A DNA stretch of 64,000 bases from Gracilaria domingensis (GCA_022539475.1 VCMS01000040.1:100652-164651), one strand, 5' to 3'; shown: positions 10,104-20,282, counted from the stretch's first letter. Notes: generated by a model from the letters alone, not told the origin. Numbers and translations: made by a program.

Positions 10104-11633
10104 TCACCGCCGGACAGACATGGAAGAGTTATTCCATGAAGCGCGGCGACCAATGGGTCGAAGCAGGACCGAGTCCGTTAACCATCCATTCAGACCAGCT
10201 TCACGAGCAAACGAATCAAACTTTGAGTTTGCAAACCTATATGCCTCTTCTACTAACTCGCGATTCCGGCTTTCTCGAACACCCTCTTGTTTGTACCGAT
10301 TCCAAAAGTAATCCGCCTGAAGAAACGCCTTCAAACAATCACGGCTCTTCGCATCATTGCGAAGCACGATCTTCATTCTGGCATTCTCGTATGTGAACAA
10401 ATATCTCTCGTTCTTGTAAAGTCGTAGCAGATATTGAAGAGCCTCTGCATCTGGAGCACATTCCTGAAGTCGGGCGCCGAGATCTATATTCGGAGCATGC
10501 AAAGAATCCAGCCAAGGTCTGTTCAGAATGCGCTCATTTCTATTGCCCAACCTCAAATTAGGAACTCTGCCTTCTTCCAGATAGTATTTGATCAGCATGT
10601 GCGCTCGCTGCCTGTTCAAGCTTGCCAACTGAATGCCTTTAATCTCACGATACGCTGAAAACATGTGAGCGACTGAGACAGAGAGAAAGATGGCGGTTGA
10701 AAGCCTTCTGCTTCCTGCCGTAGCCCGCGAGAGCAAAATTCCAACAGCCGTTCCCATGAGATCGCCGACAACCCCCACTGTCTCTTGTTTCGCGGTGATG
10801 TCGCCCAAGTTTTCAGTCCTCATGAAGCTTCGATAGATGGCGCTCCGAGTACTAGCAGCCGCAACAGTGCTGGCCCCCTTCGCCATGTTTGCCACACATG
10901 CAATTGGTAAGAAGAGTTGAGGAACAACTGGCGTGACGCTTTCTAGAGCGCACGAAAGATTAAGCACTAAAGCAGCCATCAATCTGTATTGCTTCGTCTC
11001 CGCATCAAATCCATTTCCAACCTGAGAAAACAACATGCGCCCGGCGCGTCCCATTCCATCTCGAATCACCCATTGCAACGCAGCCGCAAGCGGTGCAGCA
11101 CTTTGTCTACCAACACCGACAGCCAGCAGCAAACCCTGCGTGGAAAAGACTCCAATAGCACCGCCCCAGAAAAACGCTGACAGTCTCCACTTGGTATACT
11201 CAACAAAACCTGGTCCCACACTTTGAGGGTAACCTTCAGGAAATGCAAGCCGTTTGAGGCGGTCAACAAATCTTCCCCGCCAAGTTTTCGATATTGCCTT
11301 CTCGTGCACGGTCAGAGCATCACCCTCCCTGTAGAGGGATCCACCACGGCAATGGCGACTTCCTCGATTCACAAAGAATTGCCGCGTGCTAGTGCGGACG
11401 TACTCTACGGCAGCAGCTTGAGCAGACACGGGTTCATTTTCGCTATCTAGCTTTTCTTTATCGACTGGGTCGGGAGGTCGACGTTTATGAAGAAATTGAA
11501 ACGCTGGTTGGGTACGGCGATGAGGTTGATTTGGTCGTAATTGTGAGCAGGAGTTGTTGCGGGGGGCGATCGTGGCGGATAGACGGTATGTTAACCGCGA
11601 TTGTGGGCGATCTGATAGAAGTAGCGGGAGCAT
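10104..11633 (-). CDS. RUS family protein (DUF647, ROOT UVB SENSITIVE)
   Basis: RUS proteins are membrane-associated organelle proteins; in plants RUS1/RUS2 act in early seedling UV-B and vitamin B6-linked responses. The product is 509 residues from the ATG at 11633. The frame extends 10 codons upstream but only to a GTG. The diagnostic block FPEGYPQSVGPGFVEYTKW is followed by GVFSTQGLLLAVGVG, the strongest DUF647 signature. QWVIRDGMGRAGRM and a hydrophobic NLSCALESVTPVVPQLFL stretch come next. The first roughly 60 residues are Arg/Ser/Gln/Pro-rich and nearly free of acidic residues, compatible with an organelle transit peptide (inference). Length fits the family (430-520). No intron or frame defect is visible. 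Which RUS subgroup it belongs to cannot be told without a tree. Confidence 0.9.
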   Translation of the reverse strand: MLPLLLSDRPQSRLTYRLSATIAPRNNSCSQLRPNQPHRRTQPAFQFLHKRRPPDPVDKEKLDSENEPVSAQAAAVEYVRTSTRQFFVNRGSRHCRGGSLYREGDALTVHEKAISKTWRGRFVDRLKRLAFPEGYPQSVGPGFVEYTKWRLSAFFWGGAIGVFSTQGLLLAVGVGRQSAAPLAAALQWVIRDGMGRAGRMLFSQVGNGFDAETKQYRLMAALVLNLSCALESVTPVVPQLFLPIACVANMAKGASTVAAASTRSAIYRSFMRTENLGDITAKQETVGVVGDLMGTAVGILLSRATAGSRRLSTAIFLSVSVAHMFSAYREIKGIQLASLNRQRAHMLIKYYLEEGRVPNLRLGNRNERILNRPWLDSLHAPNIDLGARLQECAPDAEALQYLLRLYKNERYLFTYENARMKIVLRNDAKSRDCLKAFLQADYFWNRYKQEGVRESRNRELVEEAYRFANSKFDSFAREAGLNGWLTDSVLLRPIGRRASWNNSSMSVRR

Positions 11634-12365
11634 TTCGACGTAGGGGACAGCAACGGCTTGCACAACTCGCTGGGCGCGAATGGCGGGCAGCTGATGTCTG
11701 TCCTCTTTTGAGTTCAGCTACATCGCCGAGTCACGAGTCCATGTTGTTCATCAGCCATGAGCTCAAATTTTGGATTTGGTCTCCACAGTATTTTTCGGAC
11801 GGACATCTCGTAACACGCTCCCAGAGAAACCCGTAGGGTTTAGATTCTATACCGTTCGTATCTTCCGAAGGATAGGTTATCCTTACTGACAGATGATGAC
11901 ATGCTCACGCCTTCTGGGTCAGCAGGCCACTGCATGATGAAGATCATGTCTGATACCAACAGTACTGTACTTTTCTCTCTCAAGTTGGGAGATACAATCT
12001 TCTAGACAATGCCTGTTTCAAACAGTATGGAACAAATTGATTTGTGTTTAAACATTAGCCCTGCATCTGCATGTAAAGTCACTTCCTCTTGGGATGCAAA
12101 CCAAACGGGTGTACTGAAGCTATGTGTTAAACGTATAGCTGGGACAACGCAAATACAGGTGCTCGTTGTGACAAGAAGAAGAAGAAAAAGAAGAACCTAT
12201 CCGGAACATTGATCAACAAAAGCTTCTTGACTGACTGCTGTCGCGCATCTTGCATCACATATGTGATTGTCAGTTACCGATACCAGTCACTGACTGATAT
12301 CGCGAGGCACAAGTCTACAGGACATTACAAGCTCAGTCTCTCGCTTCTGCTAGCCTAGATACGAC

Positions 12366-12911
12366 GTGGTTCAAAAAGTTGTTGTTCAAAAGAACTTCTT
12401 ACTTTTCTTGGACTCCCAGAATACCGTGGTTATGCTGCAAAGAAGTATAAGGAGACAACCATCTCATGCCCAACAGCTGGCGCAAATAATTCACCACTTG
12501 AGCACGAAAAAAGAGGCTCACGGGAACTGGATACCAAGCCACTGCGGAATCCTTGAGAACGAAACGGTTGACAATGTTGCGAAGGATACTCTAAACTTAG
12601 CACTGTCTGAACAGATTCTTGTCCCGATGGACATGTTCGATGTTAAGACCCTTCTTTCAAGCAGGAAAAAGTCCCTAACGTTGTTGCCAGAATGCCCCGA
12701 GTTTGTCGGGGAACATAGAAGAACCCGGAAGGCTGAGGTAATAATGGCGCAATTCTTCACAGGACATGTGCCATCACTTTACCCTGTGGCCTCTTATCTA
12801 AATCATAAAACGCTGCGGTGCACTTGCGGTACGAACGTTAAGAAAGACTGCAACCAAGTGGTCTTACGATGCCCATTATCGAACATGTCTCGACGATTCC
12901 TCCTGGCTTGA
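12366..12911 (+). mobile_element. Non-LTR (LINE-type) retrotransposon fragment: C-terminal half of RNase H plus zinc knuckle
   Basis: The reading frame contains LLFLDSQNTVV (the RNase H third-strand Asp region). WIPSHCGILENETVDNVAK follows, matching the W(I/V)P(S/G)HxGIxxNExxD motif of LINE RNase H. After it comes a Cys-rich CTCG...CNQVVLRCP motif, typical of the extreme C-terminus of such polyproteins. The first RNase H active-site Asp (usually YTDGS), the reverse transcriptase and the endonuclease are absent. The frame opens after an in-frame TAG with no ATG, so this is a 5'-truncated, dead remnant of about 180 codons. Confidence 0.75.
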
Positions 12912-13018
12912 CAGCCAAACGAAGCCAAATCATCAGTGCAGTACCTGATAAGACACAACTCACAGAACGTCTTGGCCGTTTTAAGGAGAGAGGCTCTACT
13001 GTAGTTCAGGAATAAGAA

Positions 13019-13076
13019 ACTACTGTCCAAAATAAAGAAGAAGAAAAAGAACTTCTTCTTTATTTTGGACAGTAGT
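13019..13076. repeat. Perfect inverted repeat, 25-bp arms, 8-nt loop
   Basis: The arm at 13019-13043 (starting ACTACTGTCCAAAATAAAG) is the exact reverse complement of 13052-13076. The loop is AAAAAGAA. It lies about 100 bp after the LINE remnant. It could be a minimal foldback element, a template-switch product or a structured RNA; sequence alone does not decide. Confidence 0.9.
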
Positions 13077-13303
13077 CTCCTATGACTCAAAAGAACATTC
13101 TCCCTCCCATAAAACCAGCATCCTCCCACGTCATTGCACTGAAAATCTCTCCGACAGAACCCCCGATGGATCACACAGAGAAGACAAGTCTTCAAGAAAG
13201 CACAGCAGTAATCCATCAATCCAATCTCGTGGCATTCGCGTCGCATGACGCTCATCCTCAATGATTCGTAGATAACTCGTTAAAACGGAGTACACCGAGG
13301 TGA

Positions 13304-13434
13304 CCCGGGATGTCATTAAACTCGTCCCGGTGATTGGCGCACCGATCGCCGCCCAGGACTCGGGATGTCCTAAAACTCGCATAGGCGTTCGGGGCTCGGA
13401 ACGCCTCTCCAAACTCGGGAGGTCGCAAAACTCG
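13304..13434. repeat. Three-copy tandem repeat with 55-bp period
   Basis: The 21-mer core (C/T)CGGGA(T/G)GTCnnnAAACTCG occurs at 13304, 13359 and 13414, i.e. exactly 55 bp apart. The 34-bp interspersed parts are more diverged. No coding frame explains the spacing (55 is not a multiple of 3). Confidence 0.75.
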
Positions 13435-14485
13435 CCCAAGCGATCGGCCAGCTTACCGATGGCCCATTGCAGACCTGGGTGGAACATCAGTAAAAGACTT
13501 CCAACTAGCTGCGCCTAAGCAGCATGTTACGAGCCGATCATCGGAAGAAATCTGCTACCGTTCCCCTGACTTTTTCCCCACATTGAAAGAGCTCCTGCAG
13601 AGACGTTCATGTGACCGGGGGTTTTCCAGTGTTTTTGTCGGAGGTTTTACGCTGGGATCGGAGAACGCTGGGAAGCTACGAGCTGGTTCTCGTCCAACAT
13701 CGCCGACGAAACGAGGGATGGACGAAAGGAATGCTGCCATGGGCTCTTGGCGGCACAACGTGGTACGTACTGAGCGCCTTGCCGTGGTATGCCCCTTAGT
13801 CGGTAAATTCGAGAGGATGAATGAAGAGGTACTGAGAAGGAACAGAGTATGAACAGGTAGAATCACCGGTGACGACATGCTCCGGCAGAAGAGAACACCT
13901 TAGAGATCTAATGCTTTCTTAGGATAAATAACAGCTGCCCAACGTGCGTAACGCAGCTTCATACCCTTGGTACCCGTAGTCGGTGGTTATATTTTGATGA
14001 AAGCCTTATGGGCTGTAGGAGTTCTTAGCAAACCACACACGATACGAGTAATGAGCGTATAGTGTCTCACTGTAAAGGGGAAAGAAGAGGAGTACATCGA
14101 GCACCAGTGGATGCGTCCATCACTCTTGCCTGTACTGGTATTAACTCCCTTTCGTGAGATAGATCATCATGATGTTGTGTACACTGTCAGAATCATACAA
14201 TTGGGCTCTTTCTCTCCTTCACGGGTAAAACACTCTAATGGTTCAGAGCGTTTCTGTTAAAAGATCCTCCCTCTCACGAGATGTACCAAAGTGTAACGCC
14301 CCCTGCTTCATTGGCAGCCCACGCGTTACGTTCGCAGCCCGTTGTCGGGGTGTGCCCCTTTGTCGACCAGCTCTGGTGAATTGAACAAAGAGGCCTGAGC
14401 AGAAGTCATTAGTCGTTGAAAGCGAAACGCTTGGGCTTGGAAGGCCGAACAGTGTACCACTAACGAATCCTCTTTGTATCATGTA

Positions 14486-14511
14486 AATGAATGAATGTAT
14501 GAATGAATGAA
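14486..14511. repeat. Short AATG/ATGA microsatellite
   Basis: Imperfect tetranucleotide run AATGAATGAATGTATGAATG and on. Simple sequence only. Confidence 0.7.
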
Positions 14512-15071
14512 GAAGCCCAATTACCTAGCACATACTACTGTGCACTACATGGTGGCTGAGATGTTATTGGCACATGTGCTATAAAGGTACTACAATGTAG
14601 GTGACGACGACGATGATGGACTGTTCGGTGCCACAACTGGCCCAAATAGCCTTCTACCTTTGGTAGGTGGTGAGTCGTTGGGTTGGCCTAGGCTACACCA
14701 CCACCCACCCACCCACACCTCCCCCGCCCTCTCTGCTTTTTGAGCACACCTTGAGCACATTTTATTTAGTTTATACATAGAGGCCGACGCACACAGACAT
14801 TGAGCTCGTTCATTACAGTTGATATCAAGTTTCGCAAGTTCAACCGGTTAGATGCAGAAGGGAGATATCCGGTGTGCTCAGTTCGTCTAATGGTGCTGCC
14901 GAGCGAAGCTTCTTATACAAGCACATCAGCAGGCTACAATACTAGAAACAGCGTACCTCACAGAGTGAAATACTTCCCTAGCTTCTTTTCTTGTTGCAAA
15001 CAATAACTTCATTTCTGCCCTTCTTCAAATAAGAACACACGGTGTGGTTACAAGAGGCGGGCTGTTCGACT

Positions 15072-15842
15072 ATGACTCCCGAGCACCATCTAACTCCCGA
15101 GGAGGTGCGAAAGGAGGTACAGCTTCTGCAAGAGAAACACGGTTTTGTTAGGCCATCGCGGTCCACAATCGATCCTTCTCGCCCATGGAAAAGCGGTCCT
15201 CCAAACTATGACATGGCGGATCTCTTGTACTTCAGGGGCAAGACAATGAATCATGAACCAAATTCACTTGAGAGCGTCGTAGAAAATGCAGTGAAGAATT
15301 GGGAGATGGAGGCTACTCACCTAGACTTTGAACACTGGAATTCTGTGGATCATAGTTCGTATCGCGTATCGGCCAACGGCGCAAAAACCTATGTTGGAGA
15401 AGAAGGTGCCCGGGCTGGAAATTATAACTGGCTACTTGCTGGGGTTGACAAAAACCTTTATGACAACGAGCTTGAAACGTTTCACAGCTCTCATGAGCTT
15501 TTCAGAGGTGCTTTTCTTGGTGGATTTCCATGGGAGGTACTGCAGGTGTTCTCCGCGCCTCCGCGCGTGTCTTTTTCATGGCGCCATTGGGCTACATTTC
15601 ACGTAGATGGTGACTTTAAAGGGAGGAGAGGCGACGACAAGAAGTACGAAATGTATGGCTTCGGTGTGTTGGAACTTACCGAAGACTTGAAGATAAGAAG
15701 CATTGAGATTTACTACAAGCCCGAGGAGTTCATGAAAGCGCTGCACGGTGAAATTGTTCCGGCTTGTTTGGAGAAGGGGCAGAGTCTCGTTGGAAGTGGG
15801 TGCCCCTTTTTGGAGCGCGAAATCGCTGAGGGCGGAAACTAG
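15072..15842 (+). CDS. Pathogen-related protein-like (SnoaL/NTF2-like fold) protein
   Basis: The product is 256 residues from the ATG at 15072 (MTPEHHLTPEE). It resembles the plant and algal 'pathogen-related protein' family of the SnoaL-like/NTF2-like fold. Seen here: a PPNYDMADLLYFRGKT N-terminal region, SLESVVENAVKNWEMEATH, then FPWEVLQVFSAPPRVSFSWR and a FGVLELTEDLKI strand pair. These blocks occur in the same order in plant members. Family members are induced by pathogens in cereals, but their biochemical activity is not established, so no reaction is assigned. There is no signal peptide, so it is probably cytosolic. Single exon; length matches the family. Confidence 0.78.
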   Translation: MTPEHHLTPEEVRKEVQLLQEKHGFVRPSRSTIDPSRPWKSGPPNYDMADLLYFRGKTMNHEPNSLESVVENAVKNWEMEATHLDFEHWNSVDHSSYRVSANGAKTYVGEEGARAGNYNWLLAGVDKNLYDNELETFHSSHELFRGAFLGGFPWEVLQVFSAPPRVSFSWRHWATFHVDGDFKGRRGDDKKYEMYGFGVLELTEDLKIRSIEIYYKPEEFMKALHGEIVPACLEKGQSLVGSGCPFLEREIAEGGN

Positions 15843-16330
15843 CTTGCCCCATACGTTAAGATTGATACTTCATGCCGCAAAATGCGTGATGTTGCCCGCA
15901 CGCTTACGCGATAAACTTGAGATTCTGTATGTTAGCTTAGCTGTATTGCAGCAAAAGGCTGAGTTTGTAGCTACATGGGCCTAAATGAGTTCTTCGTCTA
16001 GCTTACAGAAGTTAGCGTGAGCGACAACGTGACGTCGCCCTCAGACACTCGCAGCCTAAGACCCTTGTATTACAAGACTTGTAAGTTACAAGGGTATTAT
16101 ATCACAGGACTTGGGCACTGCGTGGCGGTCCAGATGTTGAGAGTTTTATATCGGGGCATGAATCTTTTGGCTCCATTTTGCTTCCGAGTCGCCCGTTAAC
16201 TATAAGAGTAAAATACGTGCGCCTACCGTCAACTTCCAAAGCTCATTCGAAGGAGACTTGAGTCGTTTCCCTTGCTCCGGGTTAGAAAACGAAGGAGTAT
16301 TACGTTCAACGTGCTCCATCTCGCATCACA
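15843..16330. other. Spacer before the 134-residue gene
   Basis: Nothing coding recognised. A TATA-like CTATAAGAG lies near 16198, about 130 bp upstream of the next ATG, a weak promoter candidate. Confidence 0.45.
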
Positions 16331-16735
16331 ATGTCCATGCTTGCTCGTGCTCAGCCGGTTATTCAAACTGCTCAGGAAGAACTGCCAGCTATTCAAAATG
16401 CTCTGAAGCAGCTTTTCAACGTCCTCAAATCCATTTGGAGTAGCGTGGTTGAAAGTGGATTGCTCTCGGCTATTATCGACAAGATCAAGGCATTGTTCGG
16501 AAGCGCGACTACCGCAATCGAATCGCTACCGGAGACTGTGCATCAGGCAACAGAGGCTCGTGCTGGCGGGGATAATGAAGCTGGCGTTGGGGGACTTGTT
16601 GGTGACGTTGTCGATAATCTTCAGGATAAGGTTGACGCCGCTAAGGATATGCTAGCAAGTGTCACTGGAGAGGCCAGTAGAGCATTGGACGCTGCGGAAA
16701 CTACACCGCTTCTTAAGACTGAAGACAAGTCTTGA
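16331..16735 (+). CDS. Uncharacterised 134-residue protein with terminal acidic dileucine-like motif
   Basis: Starts at a clear ATG (MSMLARAQPVIQTAQEELPA) and is rich in Ala, Leu, Glu and Lys with regular hydrophobic spacing, suggesting amphipathic helices throughout. A central helix around IIDKIKALFG is followed by a Gly-rich turn and another helix (VVDNLQDKVDAAKDMLASV). The C-terminus carries ETTPLL, which fits the [DE]xxxL[LI] sorting motif of membrane-traffic cargo, although no transmembrane segment is visible. No known family is recognised. It lies in tandem with two other uncharacterised plus-strand genes. It could be a lipid-binding or coat-associated peptide, but this is speculation. 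Confidence 0.55.
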   Translation: MSMLARAQPVIQTAQEELPAIQNALKQLFNVLKSIWSSVVESGLLSAIIDKIKALFGSATTAIESLPETVHQATEARAGGDNEAGVGGLVGDVVDNLQDKVDAAKDMLASVTGEASRALDAAETTPLLKTEDKS

Positions 16736-17148
16736 TCAGGGGGTACGAACGTGCAGTAGTATTCCGTTTTTCGTCAAGTGTAACTTTACTCGGGTCAGCG
16801 GCTTTTCGAACAAATCCACGACAGTAAACCATTTGTTTGTATCAAATTTCCTTGGGAGTTGTTCATTTTCCACGTTTATTTCACCCCGTTGACGCTCCCG
16901 CCCACTTCGTTCTTCAACTCATCCATTCATTCATTCATTCATCATCATCATTCATTCAACGCAGACGGCTCGTTGAGAAAGGTTGGAAAAGCAACAGCAT
17001 CGAAGTTTGATGCAAGGTATCCAATGGACAGCATTCGTGTCTCGGGAGCAATTCGAACCGAATCACATACCGGCTCGCGTTGAAACTATACCCTTTTAGT
17101 TGTATACTCAGTCAAGTGCTGCAAGTAAGTTGCCAGCAGAAGTATAAG
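16736..17148. other. Spacer with ATTC/ATC microsatellite
   Basis: Contains a CATT/ATC simple repeat at 16921-16958. No gene seen; the promoter of the next gene should be here. Confidence 0.5.
16921..16958. repeat. Microsatellite (ATTC)n with an (ATC)n core
   Basis: ATCCATTCATTCATTCATTC followed by ATCATCATCATTCATTC. Simple sequence. Confidence 0.8.
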
Positions 17149-17775
17149 ATGATGTCATTAATGCGATATGGGCATCTGCGTCTGCGATTCTTACATCGTC
17201 AACTACGAGATCCCTCGTTCGAGAGAAAGTTTTGCTCTCATCCGCCTCCATCACATAATGTTAAGGAATTCGGTTCAAATCCAGGAATGACTACCGGCCA
17301 ATTTCGAGCCTTGTTCAGATCCCCGCAGGGGAAAATGCGCCATCCTCGCTATAAGCTACGATGGGACTGGCATCTTCGTAACTTCCTAACTGCGCTGATC
17401 CCACCAGCTGCAATGCTTGTCTTTTTCAAGCTGGTAGCATTGCTTGATAAGCCACATATCCAACTCTATGAAACCCGTTTTGAAGGCAAAGATCCGATAA
17501 CTGGAAAATACTCTGTATTGCCATCTCCAGGTGGAGACAGTTCTCCTGATAGGCCTTCTCAGCCAGTGGAGGAAGAAGAACTTCATGTTTTCCTTCGCAA
17601 ACTCATGCAGGACAGACTAAAGCCTCTGGAGGAAGAGCTTAAGCGTCTAGAGTTGCTCACAAATGAGTTAATCCGGAAGACGACAGAAAAGACTGACGGC
17701 TCCGCCCGTATTGAGGAAGCTCGGCAAATTTCGAAGGGCATGGTCAGACCTAAGTCAAAGAAGATTGCAAACTAG
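17149..17775 (+). CDS. Uncharacterised protein with mitochondrial-type presequence, one membrane segment and coiled coil
   Basis: The product is 208 residues from the ATG at 17149 (MMSLMRYGHLRLRFLHRQLR). The first 20 residues are Arg/Leu-rich with no acidic residue, a typical mitochondrial presequence pattern. A hydrophobic segment (FLTALIPPAAMLVFFKLVAL, about residues 103-122) could span a membrane. A Pro/Ser-rich linker and a heptad-like charged helix (LRKLMQDRLKPLEEELKRLE) follow. It ends in a basic tail. The layout suggests a small inner-membrane organelle protein, for example an assembly factor or complex accessory subunit, but no family is recognised. The frame continues 23 codons upstream only to a TTG, so the ATG is preferred. 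Confidence 0.6.
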   Translation: MMSLMRYGHLRLRFLHRQLRDPSFERKFCSHPPPSHNVKEFGSNPGMTTGQFRALFRSPQGKMRHPRYKLRWDWHLRNFLTALIPPAAMLVFFKLVALLDKPHIQLYETRFEGKDPITGKYSVLPSPGGDSSPDRPSQPVEEEELHVFLRKLMQDRLKPLEEELKRLELLTNELIRKTTEKTDGSARIEEARQISKGMVRPKSKKIAN

Positions 17776-18718
17776 CGCGGTGAAAGAACTACTATATCGT
17801 TATGTTTTCATGTATAACAGTGTAGATGCATGCTAATATTGCTTATCCTGGAAAGTCGAGGGAAGCTTATCAGCACACTGCGAAGGCAGGCAAAAACTAT
17901 GTACAGTCCAAAACTGTCCCGCGGCTATCGCTGTTGACTGAGAGTATGTATACATCCAAGTCATTATACTGTACGAACTCTACCCACAGGTTACACTAAT
18001 GACGCTAGACCCGGGGTTGATCAATTTGAGGAGAGCACTACCATTCCGTTGCGCGACGCTTTCCTTCCATTTTAAGTGAGGCATGGGGTTTTACGCTGTT
18101 TTGAAATCATAGCACCGTGCCGTATGAAGCGAAATATGGAAGATGGGTGGTAGAACGTTAACCCTTAACCGCTTGCGACCAACTTGGATGCGTCCACGCG
18201 AAGAGAATAGGAAACCTATGACGTGTCTTCGCACGTCTCATTGGCCGTTCTGCAACACCATGAGGCCAGTCGAAGTTTTGGCTACGGGCATAAGACAGGG
18301 GCGAAACGTGTTTGTATCTTCGGCAATTCAAATCTTGATCGGGCTATGCTATGTGATGCCCATTTGGGACGTGAACTGTGCATCAAATCTTGTGAGCACA
18401 ACCATTATTGTTCAAACAATTAAGCGGACGCCAAGAAATGTTCTGTGCGTCCGTACGAACGTGCCAGAACCTTTACCGACAGACCCAAGTGAGTCTTCTC
18501 TTGCCCCGTTCTCTTAACTATCATCACTTCTACTTGCTCTCTCGTGTTCGTTCTAACGTTGGTCATTCATAGTCTTTGTCGCTCGTATTTGGTTCCATTC
18601 TTGGCAATAAGATTTTGCCAGGTTTTGGTTTTAGTCCGCAGTCATTGCCTTTGCACGGAGCTCCAGTCTTTACTCGAGCCATCTATACGTGAAGGAGTTT
18701 ATTGCACCATAACATAGA
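17776..18718. other. 943-bp spacer with a doubtful reading frame
   Basis: An ATG frame of 124 codons (18143-18517) ends inside a GTGAGT donor-like site near 18490 with a CCGCAG acceptor-like site at 18643. Joining them does not reach the downstream gene in frame, so no gene is called. Confidence 0.4.
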
Positions 18719-19987
18719 ATGACCGAGGCCCAAAGTTTCTCTGAAGGCCAGACCGCTTCCATCGACAGACCATCGACGAGTTTCTTTTCCGATCGCAGTT
18801 CTCCATCATCAAGGAAAACCACCACACGTCGTTCAGCGTTTTTTCGCACACTCTCGTCTCGAAAAGCAGTTTCAACTCCAACAGAGAATGCAGACAGAAA
18901 AAGCACTGGCCCAAGATTTTCACGTACCTCCCGTATAAATTCTTCAGCAGCGCCTTGGTCCAGAGGGAAATCTAGACCACCTTTCGAACGAAGCATGTCA
19001 CGAACCAAGAGTCTCTGTGAGAAAATCGCTGGCTCGAAGCCCGAACCTGTGTTCGGTTCCAGGGCAGATACTGGAAGAGGTTGTATCTCCGCTAAGCAGG
19101 CCATTCTGGCAAAATATCCGGGATTGGCCATTCAACAGTGTGATGATGGTGCGACGAAGCTGGTTGTGCACGGGTTGAATTCGTTACGTGCGGAGACTCT
19201 GGACTTACATTCTATGGTTTATGTGATGCATGACTACCGCCAGAAGCTGACTCACCGTGCTGTAGAACGCTTTTTTCAATGGATTCCGTTATTTGTATTG
19301 TATGTCGAGAGATATATGTTGGTTGATGAGCACGTGATTCTGAGATGGGTTGAATCAAGCGGTGGACTTCTTCGAGGATCACTTCGTCAAAGTGTCAGAA
19401 TGAAGGCGAGGGGTTCCATTCAACATCAGTTATCCTGTATTGAAAGACTTCGAAGCTCGTTTACACCGTCGCTACCGGCTGGGGAACGGTTTGGAAATGT
19501 AAGGACACAATGTGAGTTGTTCACGGGGGAAGTGGAAAAGTTCTGCAACCTGATACAAAACGAACTGATTCCAATCGTGAAGGAGCGGTTTTCTGAATCG
19601 GAGCTGCATAAAGCAAAGCTTCGAGTGGTGCGGCACGTTGTTCAATTTGTGGGGTATCAGGACTTCCTTGCCATCTATACAAGATGGATGAGACACGCAG
19701 ATCTACTGGAATGGAAGAGCACGATACTGCTTCCATGTGACTTCAAATTCTTTGCGTATGGGACTTGGGACAAGGATATGGACGTTGCACACTATCAAAT
19801 CGCCGCCAAATTTGAGGAGTTCATCCAGGAAGAGAATCGGGCGGATGAAGAAGCAGAGAAACAAACGAAGGCCGACTTTGAACGCGCGCGCGCCTCCAGA
19901 CAAACTGAAAATCCGCTTGGAGACCTGGATGGCGTCGAAGTGGAAATGGCGGAGGAGGAGTACGTAGAGGATGGGGAGGAAGACTAA
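18719..19987 (+). CDS. Uncharacterised 422-residue protein, possible hemerythrin-like four-helix core
   Basis: Starts at an ATG. Residues 1-110 are Ser/Arg-rich and disordered. A helical core follows with the segments LDLHSMVYVMHDYRQKL, YVERYMLVDEHVILRWVE, IQHQLSCIERL and EVEKFCNLIQNELIPIVKE. Their order and spacing recall the four helices of hemerythrin/HHE domains, but several metal-ligand His/Glu positions are not canonical, so metal binding is doubtful. The C-terminus is strongly acidic (about 60 residues, ending YVEDGEED). No closer family is recognised. Single exon. Confidence 0.6.
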   Translation: MTEAQSFSEGQTASIDRPSTSFFSDRSSPSSRKTTTRRSAFFRTLSSRKAVSTPTENADRKSTGPRFSRTSRINSSAAPWSRGKSRPPFERSMSRTKSLCEKIAGSKPEPVFGSRADTGRGCISAKQAILAKYPGLAIQQCDDGATKLVVHGLNSLRAETLDLHSMVYVMHDYRQKLTHRAVERFFQWIPLFVLYVERYMLVDEHVILRWVESSGGLLRGSLRQSVRMKARGSIQHQLSCIERLRSSFTPSLPAGERFGNVRTQCELFTGEVEKFCNLIQNELIPIVKERFSESELHKAKLRVVRHVVQFVGYQDFLAIYTRWMRHADLLEWKSTILLPCDFKFFAYGTWDKDMDVAHYQIAAKFEEFIQEENRADEEAEKQTKADFERARASRQTENPLGDLDGVEVEMAEEEYVEDGEED

Positions 19988-20282
19988 GGCGGTGGGTGTG
20001 ATACGAGGGGTATCCTTAGTAGGCAATCCGATCTCTGTTTCGACTTCGACACATGTGTAAAACTGAGCCGACAAGTGACACGCCGCGCCACGACGTGCGT
20101 CATTGCTGGCACGCGTACAGCGCGGCGCGCGCCAGCGGGGCACGGCGCGTTGATGCTCCAACTCCGCCGTCAACCTGAGAGACTGACCTTTTCAGCGGCC
20201 GCCTTCGCCGCGCCCGTCCGCCGCGCGCCTGAGTCGTACCGCACGCGCCGTCGTTTGCGCTTTCCCCACTGCCCTTGCAGAC

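Larger units (their letters stand above)
11634..15071. other. 3.4-kb spacer with retroelement debris
   Basis: No intact gene. It holds the LINE RNase H remnant (12366-12911), a 25-bp perfect hairpin (13019-13076), a three-copy 55-bp-period repeat (13304-13434) and a short ATGA-type microsatellite (14486-14511). Short frames at 13583-13852 and 14800-15006 lack recognisable features. The last few hundred bases should contain the promoter of the downstream gene. Confidence 0.6.

Noticed and set aside
17040-17070. GGTTCGAATT on the minus strand, resembling a tRNA T-loop (B box)
   Set aside because: No A box or acceptor-stem pairing at the right distance.
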